A program made the position numbers and the translations under genes. Positions 46,969 to 55,324 of a DNA stretch of 64,000 nt are shown here, piece after piece. A model generated the notes under the pieces. That model saw only the letters and a list, made by a program, of their open reading frames with translations, did no database searches and was not told the DNA's origin. Origin of the DNA: Bog-793 sp035625025 (GTDB lineage Bacteria; Actinomycetota; Acidimicrobiia; Acidimicrobiales; Bog-793). Where the stretch lies: NCBI GenBank assembly GCA_035625025.1, contig DASPQJ010000015.1, positions 1 to 64,000 on the forward strand. Direction: 5' to 3'. Numbering within the stretch: position 1 is the stretch's first letter; each line of letters starts with the position of its first letter.

Positions 46969-47927
46969 CGCCGGGACCGACCGCCCGCCTGCCGGGCGGC
47001 AAAGACGAGGGTGGCCGCGACACCCTCCTCGAGCGAGGTCCACGGCACCCAGCCGAGGTGGAGTTTCGCCCGGGCCGGGTCGAGCGCGTTGGCCCGCAGG
47101 TCGCCGGGCCGTGCCGCTCCGTAGACGGGCGGCTCTCCCGAACCCGCCTGCGTCGCCATCGTGGCGTAGAGCCGCGCCACCGACGTTTGCACCCCCGTTC
47201 CGACATTGATGACGAGCCCCCCGCCGCGCTCGACGGCGCGACAGAAGGCGTCGACGACGTCGTCGACGAAAACGAAGTCCCGCGTCTGGTGGCCGTCGCC
47301 CTCGATCGTCGAGGGCTTCCCGGCGACGAGATCGGCAGCGAAGCGGGCCACGACGCCGCACTCGCCCTGGGCGTCCTGGCGCGGACCGTAAACGTTGGCG
47401 AGCGCGAGCGCCGTGAACTCGAGCGCGTACAGGTCGCGGAACGCCGTGAGGTAGTCGATGGCGACCTTTTTCGACACGCCGTACGGCGAGATCGGCCGGA
47501 ACGGGCGGGCCTCGGCGACCGGGAGTTCGCGCGCCTCGAGCGCGCCGTACAGGGTGCCGCCGCTCGCGGCGTAGACGACCTTGCGCACACCCGCGCGGCG
47601 CGCGCCATCGAGGACGCGGGCGGTCCCGACGACGTTCACCGCGGCGTCGAGACCCGGGTCGCGCACCGAGGCGTCGACGCTCGCCTGCCCGGCGAGATGG
47701 AAGACGATTTCCGGCCGTCGTCGCTCGATCAGAGCGACGACGGCCGAGTCGGACACGTCGATCTGGTGGAAGCGGAACTCGCCGCCCAGAGACCGCGCTT
47801 GGGCGAGATTGGCGAGCGACCCGGTCGAAAGGTCGTCGACGACGTCAACGGCGTGCCGCTCGGCGAGCAGACGGTCGACGAGGTTGGATCCGATGAACCC
47901 CGCCCCGCCGGTGACGAGCGCGCGCAC
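46965..47927 (-). CDS. UDP-glucose 4-epimerase-like NAD-dependent epimerase
   Basis: This 320-residue extended SDR has T-G-G-A-G-F-I-G-S-N-L near 5-15, A-A-S-G-G-T-L-Y-G near 120, the catalytic Y-G-V-S-K near 147 and A-N-V-Y-G-P-R-Q near 175. The best start is GTG 47927, eight bases after the nucleotidyltransferase stop. It would interconvert UDP-sugars for the neighbouring glycosyltransferases. The stop overlaps cofD (ATGA). Confidence 0.83.
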   Translation of the reverse strand: MRALVTGGAGFIGSNLVDRLLAERHAVDVVDDLSTGSLANLAQARSLGGEFRFHQIDVSDSAVVALIERRRPEIVFHLAGQASVDASVRDPGLDAAVNVVGTARVLDGARRAGVRKVVYAASGGTLYGALEARELPVAEARPFRPISPYGVSKKVAIDYLTAFRDLYALEFTALALANVYGPRQDAQGECGVVARFAADLVAGKPSTIEGDGHQTRDFVFVDDVVDAFCRAVERGGGLVINVGTGVQTSVARLYATMATQAGSGEPPVYGAARPGDLRANALDPARAKLHLGWVPWTSLEEGVAATLVFAARQAGGRSRR

Positions 47928-47935
47928 TTCGCCCT

Positions 47936-49015
47936 TCAGCCGGGACGGTGCGCGCCGACGAGGACGGCATCGTCGTCGACGACGAATCCTGCACCGATGA
48001 CCGTCCAGGACAAAAGGCGCGCCCCCGAACCGACGACCGCCCGGGGACCGACGATCGAGCTGTCGACCGTCGCCTCGGGGGCAACGCGCGCCCCCGACAG
48101 GACGACCGAGCCGCGCACGGTCGCCCCCGCCATCACCCGCGTCGCCGGGCCGAGGACGGCGTCGGTGACGCGCGCTCCGGCCTCGACGACCGCGCCCGCG
48201 CCGAGAAAGGCACAGCCGATCACCTCGCCTTCGAGCACGGCTTCCGGCGCGACGAACACGCCCGGGGCACGCCTCTCGCAAGCCGGCAGGACGACGTTCG
48301 GTCGCAGTCCCGCGAGCACGTCGAGCTGGGCCCGCACGTACCGTTCCGGGGTCCCCGTGTCGATCCAGTAAGCGTCGGAGTCGTAGGCGTAGACCTCGCC
48401 GCGCCCGACGAAGTAAGGCAGGGTCTCACGTTCGACCGACACGGGGCGCCCGGGCGCGATCCCGGCGAACACGCGTGGTTCGAACACATAACTGCCAGCG
48501 TTGATGAGGTTCGAGGGCGCCTCGCCCCGGGGTGGCTTCTCGACGAAGGAGAGCACGCGCCGCCCCGCGTCGAGCACGACAACCCCGTAGGGCGAAGGGT
48601 CCTCGACCGGCGTGAGCGCGAGCGTGATCGCCGCGTCGCGCTCTTCGTGCAGCGCGATGAGCTTGCCGAGGTCGAGGTCGGTGAGGATGTCACCGTTGAA
48701 CACGAGAACCGGTTCGTCGAGCATCCCCGCGGCCTCGGCGGCGAACAGCGCCGCGCCGGCCGTGTCCAGGGGGTGCGGTTCGACCGCGTAGCAGATCTCC
48801 ACTCCTGCCCACGACTGGTCCGGAAAGGCCTGGAAGAACGGGCCCGGCTCGTAACCGAGCGAGAGCGCGACCCGGGTGACGCCGTGGTGGCCGAGCCACT
48901 CGAGAACCCGGGCGATGATCGGGCCCTCGACGATCGGCAGCATCGGTTTCGGGACGTCGTAGGTGAGCGGACGCAGTCTCGTCCCCTCCCCGCCGACGAG
49001 CACGATTCCCTGCAC
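47936..49015 (-). CDS. Mannose-1-phosphate guanylyltransferase-like nucleotidyltransferase
   Basis: This 359-residue protein opens with I-V-L-V-G-G-E-G-T-R-L-R-P-L-T, the sugar-1-phosphate nucleotidyltransferase signature, with K-P-M-L-P near 23 and V-F-N-G-D-I-L-T-D near 105. The C-terminal 110 residues are hexapeptide beta-helix repeats. Length and layout fit actinobacterial GDP-mannose pyrophosphorylases (ManB/ManC). The GTG start is at 49015. It likely supplies GDP-mannose. Glucose- or other hexose-1-phosphate specificity cannot be excluded. Confidence 0.82.
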   Translation of the reverse strand: MQGIVLVGGEGTRLRPLTYDVPKPMLPIVEGPIIARVLEWLGHHGVTRVALSLGYEPGPFFQAFPDQSWAGVEICYAVEPHPLDTAGAALFAAEAAGMLDEPVLVFNGDILTDLDLGKLIALHEERDAAITLALTPVEDPSPYGVVVLDAGRRVLSFVEKPPRGEAPSNLINAGSYVFEPRVFAGIAPGRPVSVERETLPYFVGRGEVYAYDSDAYWIDTGTPERYVRAQLDVLAGLRPNVVLPACERRAPGVFVAPEAVLEGEVIGCAFLGAGAVVEAGARVTDAVLGPATRVMAGATVRGSVVLSGARVAPEATVDSSIVGPRAVVGSGARLLSWTVIGAGFVVDDDAVLVGAHRPG

Positions 49016-49047
49016 CTAACGGCTCCCTGTCGCGTCCCCGATCACGC

Positions 49048-49770
49048 TCATTTCTTGGCGCCCGGGTTCGAGGACGTCGTGGTCGACGATCCCGACGATC
49101 CGGTCAGCGCCTCGACGAGAGTCGCTCGCGTCGCGGCCGGCGGCGCCGGAACGGCCGTTCCCGGCGGGAGGAACGCGACCGTGATCATCTCGCCGTTCGA
49201 AATGTGGATCTTCGCGGGATCCGCGACGATCGTTGGCGTTGTCGCCGTCGACGAAGTCCACACCGCGGCGCTGAGCCTCCCTTTGCCCTTCGCGACCCCG
49301 ACGCATCGGTCACCGTTCTTCCAGGTCCGCTGGCCCTTGCCCGGGTAGTGCAGCTTCGTCGCCGTGAGCGTGAAACCCGAGTACTTCTTGGCAAACAGCC
49401 CGAGCGTCGCCTTGCTCCCCTCGTAGGCGGACGCCCCCGAAGTCAGGGCACCGGGCGAGGCGTTGATGAGACCGTCGCCGTAGGTTCGCAGACCCGTGGA
49501 GCCGAAGTTCGTGCTCGCCGGCAGGTTCGGTTCGATCTTGCCGCAGATGTCCACGGCGAGCCCGGCGTACCAGTTGTCGCTCGCCGTCGGCCCCTCGGAC
49601 GATGTTGTTCGCAAAGCTTCGTTGCGGCTGTACACGACGAGGACGCACCCGAGAGCGACGATGACCAACATGAGGAGGTACCACGCCACGGGACGCCTGG
49701 CCCGGTAGCTCTTGCTGCCGCCGCTCGCCGCGGCGCGCGCGACCGTCCGTCCGAAAGATCCCCGTGCCAT
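49048..49770 (-). CDS. Single-pass membrane protein of unknown function
   Basis: This 240-residue protein has a basic cytoplasmic N-terminus (about 28 residues), one membrane helix (W-Y-L-L-M-L-V-I-V-A-L-G-C-V-L-V-V-Y) and an external domain. Two cysteines (D-I-C-G-K near 76 and D-R-C-V-G near 155) could form a disulfide. The Ser/Thr-rich tail (S-G-S-S-G-S-S-T-T-T-S-S) looks like a cell-wall spacer. No family recognised. It lies between the rhamnosyltransferase-like gene and the nucleotidyltransferase. Confidence 0.65.
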   Translation of the reverse strand: MARGSFGRTVARAAASGGSKSYRARRPVAWYLLMLVIVALGCVLVVYSRNEALRTTSSEGPTASDNWYAGLAVDICGKIEPNLPASTNFGSTGLRTYGDGLINASPGALTSGASAYEGSKATLGLFAKKYSGFTLTATKLHYPGKGQRTWKNGDRCVGVAKGKGRLSAAVWTSSTATTPTIVADPAKIHISNGEMITVAFLPPGTAVPAPPAATRATLVEALTGSSGSSTTTSSNPGAKK

Positions 49771-49782
49771 GGCGCGCCGAGC

Positions 49783-50697
49783 TTAGTCAAGCCTCGGTGG
49801 CCGACGACCCCCGAGCTCCGAGATCATCTGAAGGCAGCACGCGACTGCAAGCCGCGCTCCAAGTCCCGGCACCACGAGGATAAGGAGGACGGTCCTCGCG
49901 CCCACCAACGACTTGCGAGCGAAGCGCAGCGTCGAACGATGGTGGGCAACGAGCATGCGGTAGGGATGTGCCGCAGTCGACAGCCCCCGGCGATGTGTGA
50001 CCGCGGCAGCCGGTTCGTACAGGACACGCCACCCCGCGCGGCGCAGGCGCCAACACAAGTCCAGATCCTCGACGTACATGAAGTAGCCCTCGTCGAAACC
50101 GCCGACGGCTACGAACGCCTCGCGGCGAACGAGCGCGCACGACCCCGAGACCCAGTCCACCTCCCGGGTGCCGCGCCTCCCGCCAGCGTCAGGCGAGGGG
50201 CCGTCCCGATACCGTCTCGTCCAGCGGTTGTCCGGCCAGAACATCCCGACGAGGGCGTGCCCCGCGCCGACCGTGAAACTCGGGAACGAACGCGCCGAGG
50301 GATACGTCGAGCCTCCCGGGTTGCGGATCAGCGGCCCGACCACTGCGACGTCCGGCTCGGCTTCGAGTCTTCGCGCGAGCGCGTCAACGGCATCGGGCTC
50401 CACGACGACGTCGGGGTTGACGACGAGGACGAACGGCGTCGCGAGATGGGTCGCGCCGCGATTCACGGCACGCCCGTATCCGAGGTTCTTCCCCGCCGGA
50501 ACGATCCGCACGACGGAGTCGCCGGTATCGATCGTCGCCAGGGAGCCGTCTTCCGAACCGTTGTCGACAACGACGACCGGCGCGACTCCGGCGGATCGCA
50601 GGCTCGCAACACATTCGGCGAGCGCCGAGCCGGCGTTGTAGTTGACGACGACGGCGCCGCTTGGGCCCGCGGGCCTCGCCGGGTCGTTCACCGCCAC
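49783..50697 (-). CDS. Rhamnosyltransferase-like glycosyltransferase family 2 (WbbL type)
   Basis: This protein of about 304 residues has the GT-A features V-V-V-N-Y-N-A-G near 15, V-V-V-D-N-G-S-E-D near 42, N-L-G-Y-G-R-A-V-N-R-G near 68, V-N-P-D-V-V near 90 and the acceptor-side E-D-L-D-L-C-W-R-L near 205. This pattern matches WbbL-type rhamnosyltransferases, and rmlD and rmlB lie directly upstream. GTG 50697 is proposed; the frame open to 50886 is antisense-like readthrough of rmlD. In mycobacteria WbbL adds rhamnose to the arabinogalactan linker. Confidence 0.82.
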   Translation of the reverse strand: MAVNDPARPAGPSGAVVVNYNAGSALAECVASLRSAGVAPVVVVDNGSEDGSLATIDTGDSVVRIVPAGKNLGYGRAVNRGATHLATPFVLVVNPDVVVEPDAVDALARRLEAEPDVAVVGPLIRNPGGSTYPSARSFPSFTVGAGHALVGMFWPDNRWTRRYRDGPSPDAGGRRGTREVDWVSGSCALVRREAFVAVGGFDEGYFMYVEDLDLCWRLRRAGWRVLYEPAAAVTHRRGLSTAAHPYRMLVAHHRSTLRFARKSLVGARTVLLILVVPGLGARLAVACCLQMISELGGRRPPRLD

Positions 50698-50716
50698 GAA
50701 GACGTCGACACGAGTT

Positions 50717-51589
50717 TCACGCCGTGAGCTCCGCGACGAGCGCTCCGACCGACTTGCGCCAATCCGGGAGCAGCGCCATTCCCGACAGTCGCAGCGCCGC
50801 GTTGTCGAGCACGGAGTTCTGCGGCCGTGGCGCGGCGCGCGGCGGATCGAGATCGCCGGTTGAGATCGGTTCGACCATCGACGCATCTCGGCCTGCTGCC
50901 TCGACCACCGCGCAGGCGAAGCCGAACCAGGAGGTCGTCCCCTGGTTCGTCACGTGGAAGAGACCGCTACGGCGCTCGAGCGAAAGCGAGACGAGGGTCC
51001 GGGCGAGATCATGGGCGACCGTCGGGCTCCCGCGCTGGTCGGCGACGAAGCGCAACGGCCCACCGGCTGCCAAGAGCGCGAGCACGGTCTTCACCATGTT
51101 CGAGCCGTGTCGGCCGACCAGCCACGAGGTGCGCACAACGAGGCCGTTCTCGCCGATCTCGTGCTCTCCCGCCAGCTTGGACCGTCCGTAGAGCGAGAGC
51201 GGATTCGGTTCGTCCCACTCGGTGTACGGGCGGTCCAGCGTTCCGTCGAACACATAGTCGGTCGACACGTACGTGACGTGCGCCCCGACGAGGCGCGCCG
51301 CCTCGACGACATGCCGGGTTCCGAGGGCGTTCACCGACCAGGCGCGGTCGCGCTCGGTCTCGCACAGGTCGACCGCCGTGAAGGCGGCGAGGTGAACGAT
51401 GAGTGCTGGCTCGTAGGTCACGACGGTCGACAGGACGGTGTCCCGATCGGTCACGTCGAGCTCGGGAACGTCGGAGGCGATGACCTCGAAGCCGCGGCTC
51501 CTCGTCCGCTCGGCGCTGCGGCGTTCGAGCTCGGCGACGACCTCCGTTCCGAGCTGACCTCGAGCTCCGGTGACGAGGACGCGCATCAC
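50717..51589 (-). CDS. rfbD: dTDP-4-dehydrorhamnose reductase
   Basis: RmlD/RfbD carries out the last step in dTDP-L-rhamnose synthesis. The 290-residue protein starts V-L-V-T-G-A-R-G-Q-L-G. It has L-A-A-F-T-A-V-D near 68, S-T-D-Y-V-F-D-G near 109 and the catalytic Y-G-R-S-K-L-A-G-E near 134, then R-T-S-W-L-V-G. The ATG overlaps the rmlB stop (ATGA). Confidence 0.93.
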   Translation of the reverse strand: MMRVLVTGARGQLGTEVVAELERRSAERTRSRGFEVIASDVPELDVTDRDTVLSTVVTYEPALIVHLAAFTAVDLCETERDRAWSVNALGTRHVVEAARLVGAHVTYVSTDYVFDGTLDRPYTEWDEPNPLSLYGRSKLAGEHEIGENGLVVRTSWLVGRHGSNMVKTVLALLAAGGPLRFVADQRGSPTVAHDLARTLVSLSLERRSGLFHVTNQGTTSWFGFACAVVEAAGRDASMVEPISTGDLDPPRAAPRPQNSVLDNAALRLSGMALLPDWRKSVGALVAELTA

Positions 51590-52647
51590 CGCTCGCTCAG
51601 GGTTGGGCCGGCTGTAGCCGGCGCGCCTGGATCAAGGGATACCGCGTCCCAGGATCCCTCGACGACGGGGGAACGGCCGATGAGAGGCCGCCACCAGGCC
51701 TCGTTGTCCCGGTACCACTCCACGGTCGCGGCCAGCCCCGCCGGGAACTCGACCGTCGTCGACCAGCCGAGCTCCTTGCGGATCTTGGAGGAGTCGAGCA
51801 GGTATCGCCGGTCGTGACCGGGACGGTCCGGCACGATCGTCTTCAGCGAGATGGGCGCGCCGACAGCGGCAAGCACGGCATCGGCGACGTCCTCGATCGA
51901 GGCTTCGACACCCGACCCGACGTTGTAGGTCTCGCCGACGGCTCCGTGCCGGATGACCGCGTCGACCGCCCGGCAGTGGTCTTCGACGTGGAGCCATTCG
52001 CGTCGGTGTTGCACTGATTTGTACAGCGGCAGCGGCTCGGCCGCGAGGGCCCGTGTCGCGAACAGAGGGATCACCTTCTCGGGGAACTGATACGGCCCAT
52101 AGTTGTTGCAGCAGTTGGAGATCGTGACGGGGAGGCCAAACGTCTCGCCGTAGCAGCGCACGACGTGGTCCGAACCGGCCTTGGAGGCGTTGTAGGGGGT
52201 CCTCGGCCGGTACGGCGACTGCTCCGTGAACGCTTCTTCGCTGTCCAGCGCCAGATCCCCGTAGACCTCGCAGGTCGAGATGTGATGGAGCCGTTCGACG
52301 CCGACACGGCGGGCCGCGTCGCACAGCGCCTGGGTCCCGAGCACGTTCGTGCGGAAAAAGCGCGCCGGGTCGATCACCGCCAGGCTGTTGTGCGATTCGG
52401 CGGCGAAGTTCACGATCGTCGTGATCTGCTCGGTGCGCAGAAGGCCCTCGACGAGCGCTTGGTCGGCGATATCGCCGACGACGAACCCCACGTCCGCCGT
52501 CTCCTCGAGCGGCTCGAGGCTCGAGCGATTCCCCGCATAGGTCAGCGCGTCGAGAACGACGACCGTGTCCTCAGGATGCTCGGCCACCCAGTAGCGCACG
52601 AAGTTCGAGCCGATGAAGCCCGCTCCCCCGGTGACGAGCAGCCGCAT
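51586..52647 (-). CDS. rfbB: dTDP-glucose 4,6-dehydratase
   Basis: RmlB/RfbB makes the 4-keto-6-deoxy intermediate of rhamnose. The 353-residue protein has T-G-G-A-G-F-I-G-S-N-F near 5-15, S-T-C-E-V-Y-G near 126, catalytic Y-N-A-S-K near 154 and C-N-N-Y-G-P-Y-Q-F-P-E-K near 184. The usual A-A-E-S-H-V-D-R-S is A-A-E-S-H-N-S-L-A here. The longer frame back to 53187 is a shadow. It follows birA by 29 bases. Confidence 0.92.
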   Translation of the reverse strand: MRLLVTGGAGFIGSNFVRYWVAEHPEDTVVVLDALTYAGNRSSLEPLEETADVGFVVGDIADQALVEGLLRTEQITTIVNFAAESHNSLAVIDPARFFRTNVLGTQALCDAARRVGVERLHHISTCEVYGDLALDSEEAFTEQSPYRPRTPYNASKAGSDHVVRCYGETFGLPVTISNCCNNYGPYQFPEKVIPLFATRALAAEPLPLYKSVQHRREWLHVEDHCRAVDAVIRHGAVGETYNVGSGVEASIEDVADAVLAAVGAPISLKTIVPDRPGHDRRYLLDSSKIRKELGWSTTVEFPAGLAATVEWYRDNEAWWRPLIGRSPVVEGSWDAVSLDPGAPATAGPTLSER

Positions 52648-52676
52648 GTTCCGCAAGGGTAGCGACCGTATCGCCT

Positions 52677-53555
52677 TCACGGATTCCAGTTCCCCCGGCT
52701 TGCGCGGCGCCGAATCTCCCGAAGGTGAACAACGTCGGCGGCGTCGAGGGTCAGCCGACCGCCGGCGGTCTCGACAAGGAGCCGACCGGAGTCGTCGATG
52801 CCGCGCGCGAGACCGGAAAAGGACCTTCCCATGGCGTCGACGCGCACCGACTCGCCGATCGTCACGCAGCGGCGCCGGTACTCGTCCATGGTCGACGGAT
52901 CCGGCCGACGCTGGGCCCCGTAACGGCCAGCGAGCGACCGGAGCATTGCCGCGAGGACGTCGTCGCAGGCGACGGCACGGCCAGAGAGCTCGGTGAGCCC
53001 GGTGACCGAAACCGGACCGTGTCGCGACGAATCCGTTGCGAGCCGGATGCGCAGCTCCGACGCCCCGAGGTTCACCCCGACTCCGACGACGAGCGCGCTC
53101 GTCGCCTGCCGCCCGGATCTGTCGGCGACCACCTCGGCGAGGATGCCGCCGACCTTGTCGTCCCCGGCGACGAGGTCGTTCGGCCATTTGAGATCGATTC
53201 GGACCCCGCCCGTTTCCTGAGCCGCGTCGGCCGCGGCGAGGGCGACGGCAGTCACGACGAGGTGCAGCTCGTCGACGCGCAGGCGCGGACGAAAAACGAG
53301 CGAACAGAGCAGGGCGGTGCCTTTCGGGGCGACCCAGGCTCGTCCGAGCCGCCCGCGTCCGGCCGTCTGCTCCGCAGCGACGACCACGAGTCCTTCCGGC
53401 GCGCCCTGCCGCACGGCGTCGGCGGCGTAACGATTCGTCGAGTCGACGACTTCGAGCCGCACCACGTTCGTGAAGCCGGCTGCCGCGGAACTAGCCTGCT
53501 CATCTGGGCGAGAACGGGGGCTTCCAACCCCGTTGGGGGACGATTGCGCCCGCAT
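52677..53555 (-). CDS. birA: Biotin--[acetyl-CoA-carboxylase] ligase
   Basis: This 292-residue ligase has G-R-G-R-L-G-R near 70 for biotinyl-AMP binding, K-W-P-N-D-L near 124, and a C-terminal SH3-like domain (G-L-A-R-G-I-D-D-S-G-R-L). There is no N-terminal helix-turn-helix, so it is a group I enzyme without repressor function. The first 28 residues look disordered and a later start is possible. It is divergent from accC, its substrate gene, with start codons only about 30 bases apart. Confidence 0.9.
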   Translation of the reverse strand: MRAQSSPNGVGSPRSRPDEQASSAAAGFTNVVRLEVVDSTNRYAADAVRQGAPEGLVVVAAEQTAGRGRLGRAWVAPKGTALLCSLVFRPRLRVDELHLVVTAVALAAADAAQETGGVRIDLKWPNDLVAGDDKVGGILAEVVADRSGRQATSALVVGVGVNLGASELRIRLATDSSRHGPVSVTGLTELSGRAVACDDVLAAMLRSLAGRYGAQRRPDPSTMDEYRRRCVTIGESVRVDAMGRSFSGLARGIDDSGRLLVETAGGRLTLDAADVVHLREIRRRASRGNWNP

Positions 53556-53584
53556 GGCTGCACGATAGGCAGGGAGTGGGGCGC

Positions 53585-55324
53585 GTGTTCGACAAGGTCC
53601 TCATCGCGAACCGAGGCGAGATTGCGGTGCGCGTCGCGCGCACATGTCGGGAACTCGGGATCGTGACGGCCGTCGTCTACTCCGAGACGGACCGCGACGC
53701 CCTGCACGTGCAGATCGCTGACGAGGCCTACTCGCTCGGACCCGGTGGCCCCGCCGAGACCTACCTCAACATCGACGCCATCGTCGCGATCCTCCGGCGC
53801 GCCGGAGCGAGCGCCGTTCACCCCGGCTACGGCTTCCTGGCAGAGAACGCGGCCTTCGCCCGCGCCGTCGCCGACTCCGGGGCGACATTCATCGGACCTC
53901 CCCCCGCCGCCATCGAGACGATGGGTTCGAAGCTGACCGCCCGTGCCGCGGCTGCCCGCGCCGCCGTCGCGGGCGTGCCCGGCCGCGACGAGCCGGTCAG
54001 CGCCGCCGACGAGGTTCTCGCCTTCGCCGCCGAGTGGGGCTACCCCGTGGCGATCAAGGCCGCCTACGGCGGTGGGGGCCGGGGCATGAAGATCGTCGAG
54101 GGGCCCGACGATGTGGCGGAGGCGCTGCGCGCGGCCGGTCGGGAGGCTGAGAGCTCCTTCGGGCGCGGTGACGTCTACCTCGAGCGCTACCTCCCCCGGC
54201 CCCGTCACGTCGAGATGCAGATCGTCAGCGACCGCTTCGGCAACACCGTCTGGCTCGGCGAGCGCGACTGTTCGAGCCAGCGACGCCACCAGAAGCTCGT
54301 CGAGGAGACCCCAGCGCCCGGACTCGCCGACGAGGTGCGTGCCGCGATGGGCGACGACGCCGTCCGGCTCGCCCGATCCTGCGACTACGAGGGTGTCGGC
54401 ACCGTGGAGTTCCTCTACGAGGACGGCGAGTACTACTTCCTCGAGATGAACACCCGGCTGCAGGTCGAGCATCCGATCACCGAATTCGTCACCGGCATCG
54501 ACCTCGTGGCGCTGCAGCTGCGTGTCGCGGCGGGCGAGCCGCTCGGGTTCACCCAGGACCAGATCGTCCGCCGCGGTCACGCGATCGAGTGCCGTATCAA
54601 CGCCGAGGATCCGGCGGGTGGACGCTTCTTCCCGAGTCCGGGACGAATCACGCGTTTCCGCTTCGCCAACGGATTCGGCGTACGCACCGACACTGGATAC
54701 GAGCAGGGTGACACGTTGGGGCCGGAATTCGACAACCTCATCGCCAAGCTCGTCGTCTGGGGCCAGGACAGGGAGGACGCCCGGCGCCGGATGGTCCGCG
54801 CCCTCGACGAGACGATCATCGAGGGGATCGCGACGACGATCCCGGCGCTGCGCGCCATCCTCGCCCACGACGACTTCGTCGCCGCCACCCACTCGACCCG
54901 TTTCGTCGAGGACCACCTCGACTTCTCCGCCCTCGACACCGCCTTCGGCACCGAAGGAGGTGTCGACGACCCTGGCCGCGAGCTGCGAACGGTCGACGCC
55001 GAAGTCAACGGCCGCCGCTACTCGGTCCGGCTGTTCGTCCCCGTCGCCCCGCGGGCGCCGCGGGCCGCGGCCGCCCGAAGGCGGCACGGGCGCGGTTCCA
55101 CTGCCCCCCCGGACGGGAACGTCACCGTCCCCATGCAGGGGACGATCGCGCAGCTGCTCGTCGTCGAGGGCGACGAAGTCGCCGTCGGCGACGTCGTGTG
55201 CATCCTGGAAGCGATGAAGATGGAGAACCCGATCCGGGCGTCGATCGCCGGCACTGTGCGCGAGATCCGGGTCCGTCCGGGTGACGCCGTCGGCTTCGGC
55301 GATGTCGTCGCGGTGATCGCATGA
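53585..55324 (+). CDS. Acetyl/propionyl-CoA carboxylase alpha subunit (biotin carboxylase plus BCCP)
   Basis: This 579-residue protein has biotin carboxylase N-terminal (V-L-I-A-N-R-G-E-I-A), ATP-grasp (Y-G-G-G-G-R-G-M near 163; N-T-R-L-Q-V-E-H near 290) and C-terminal domains to about 450. A biotin carrier domain with E-A-M-K-M-E-N near 545 completes it. This fused form is standard in actinobacteria (AccA3-like). GTG 53585 gives the usual start V-F-D-K-V-L-I and has AGGGAG upstream; GTG 53576 is also in frame. No carboxyltransferase gene is adjacent. BirA upstream would biotinylate it. Confidence 0.93.
   Translation: MFDKVLIANRGEIAVRVARTCRELGIVTAVVYSETDRDALHVQIADEAYSLGPGGPAETYLNIDAIVAILRRAGASAVHPGYGFLAENAAFARAVADSGATFIGPPPAAIETMGSKLTARAAAARAAVAGVPGRDEPVSAADEVLAFAAEWGYPVAIKAAYGGGGRGMKIVEGPDDVAEALRAAGREAESSFGRGDVYLERYLPRPRHVEMQIVSDRFGNTVWLGERDCSSQRRHQKLVEETPAPGLADEVRAAMGDDAVRLARSCDYEGVGTVEFLYEDGEYYFLEMNTRLQVEHPITEFVTGIDLVALQLRVAAGEPLGFTQDQIVRRGHAIECRINAEDPAGGRFFPSPGRITRFRFANGFGVRTDTGYEQGDTLGPEFDNLIAKLVVWGQDREDARRRMVRALDETIIEGIATTIPALRAILAHDDFVAATHSTRFVEDHLDFSALDTAFGTEGGVDDPGRELRTVDAEVNGRRYSVRLFVPVAPRAPRAAAARRRHGRGSTAPPDGNVTVPMQGTIAQLLVVEGDEVAVGDVVCILEAMKMENPIRASIAGTVREIRVRPGDAVGFGDVVAVIA

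Noticed and set aside
46033..47361. 442-residue open frame for cofD with a long N-terminal extension
   Set aside because: The extension is an alternative frame of the epimerase gene; the family start is at 46968.
53252..55087. 611-residue minus-strand open frame opposite accC
   Set aside because: It is a mirror frame of a high-GC gene and has no domain; accC is unmistakable on the plus strand.
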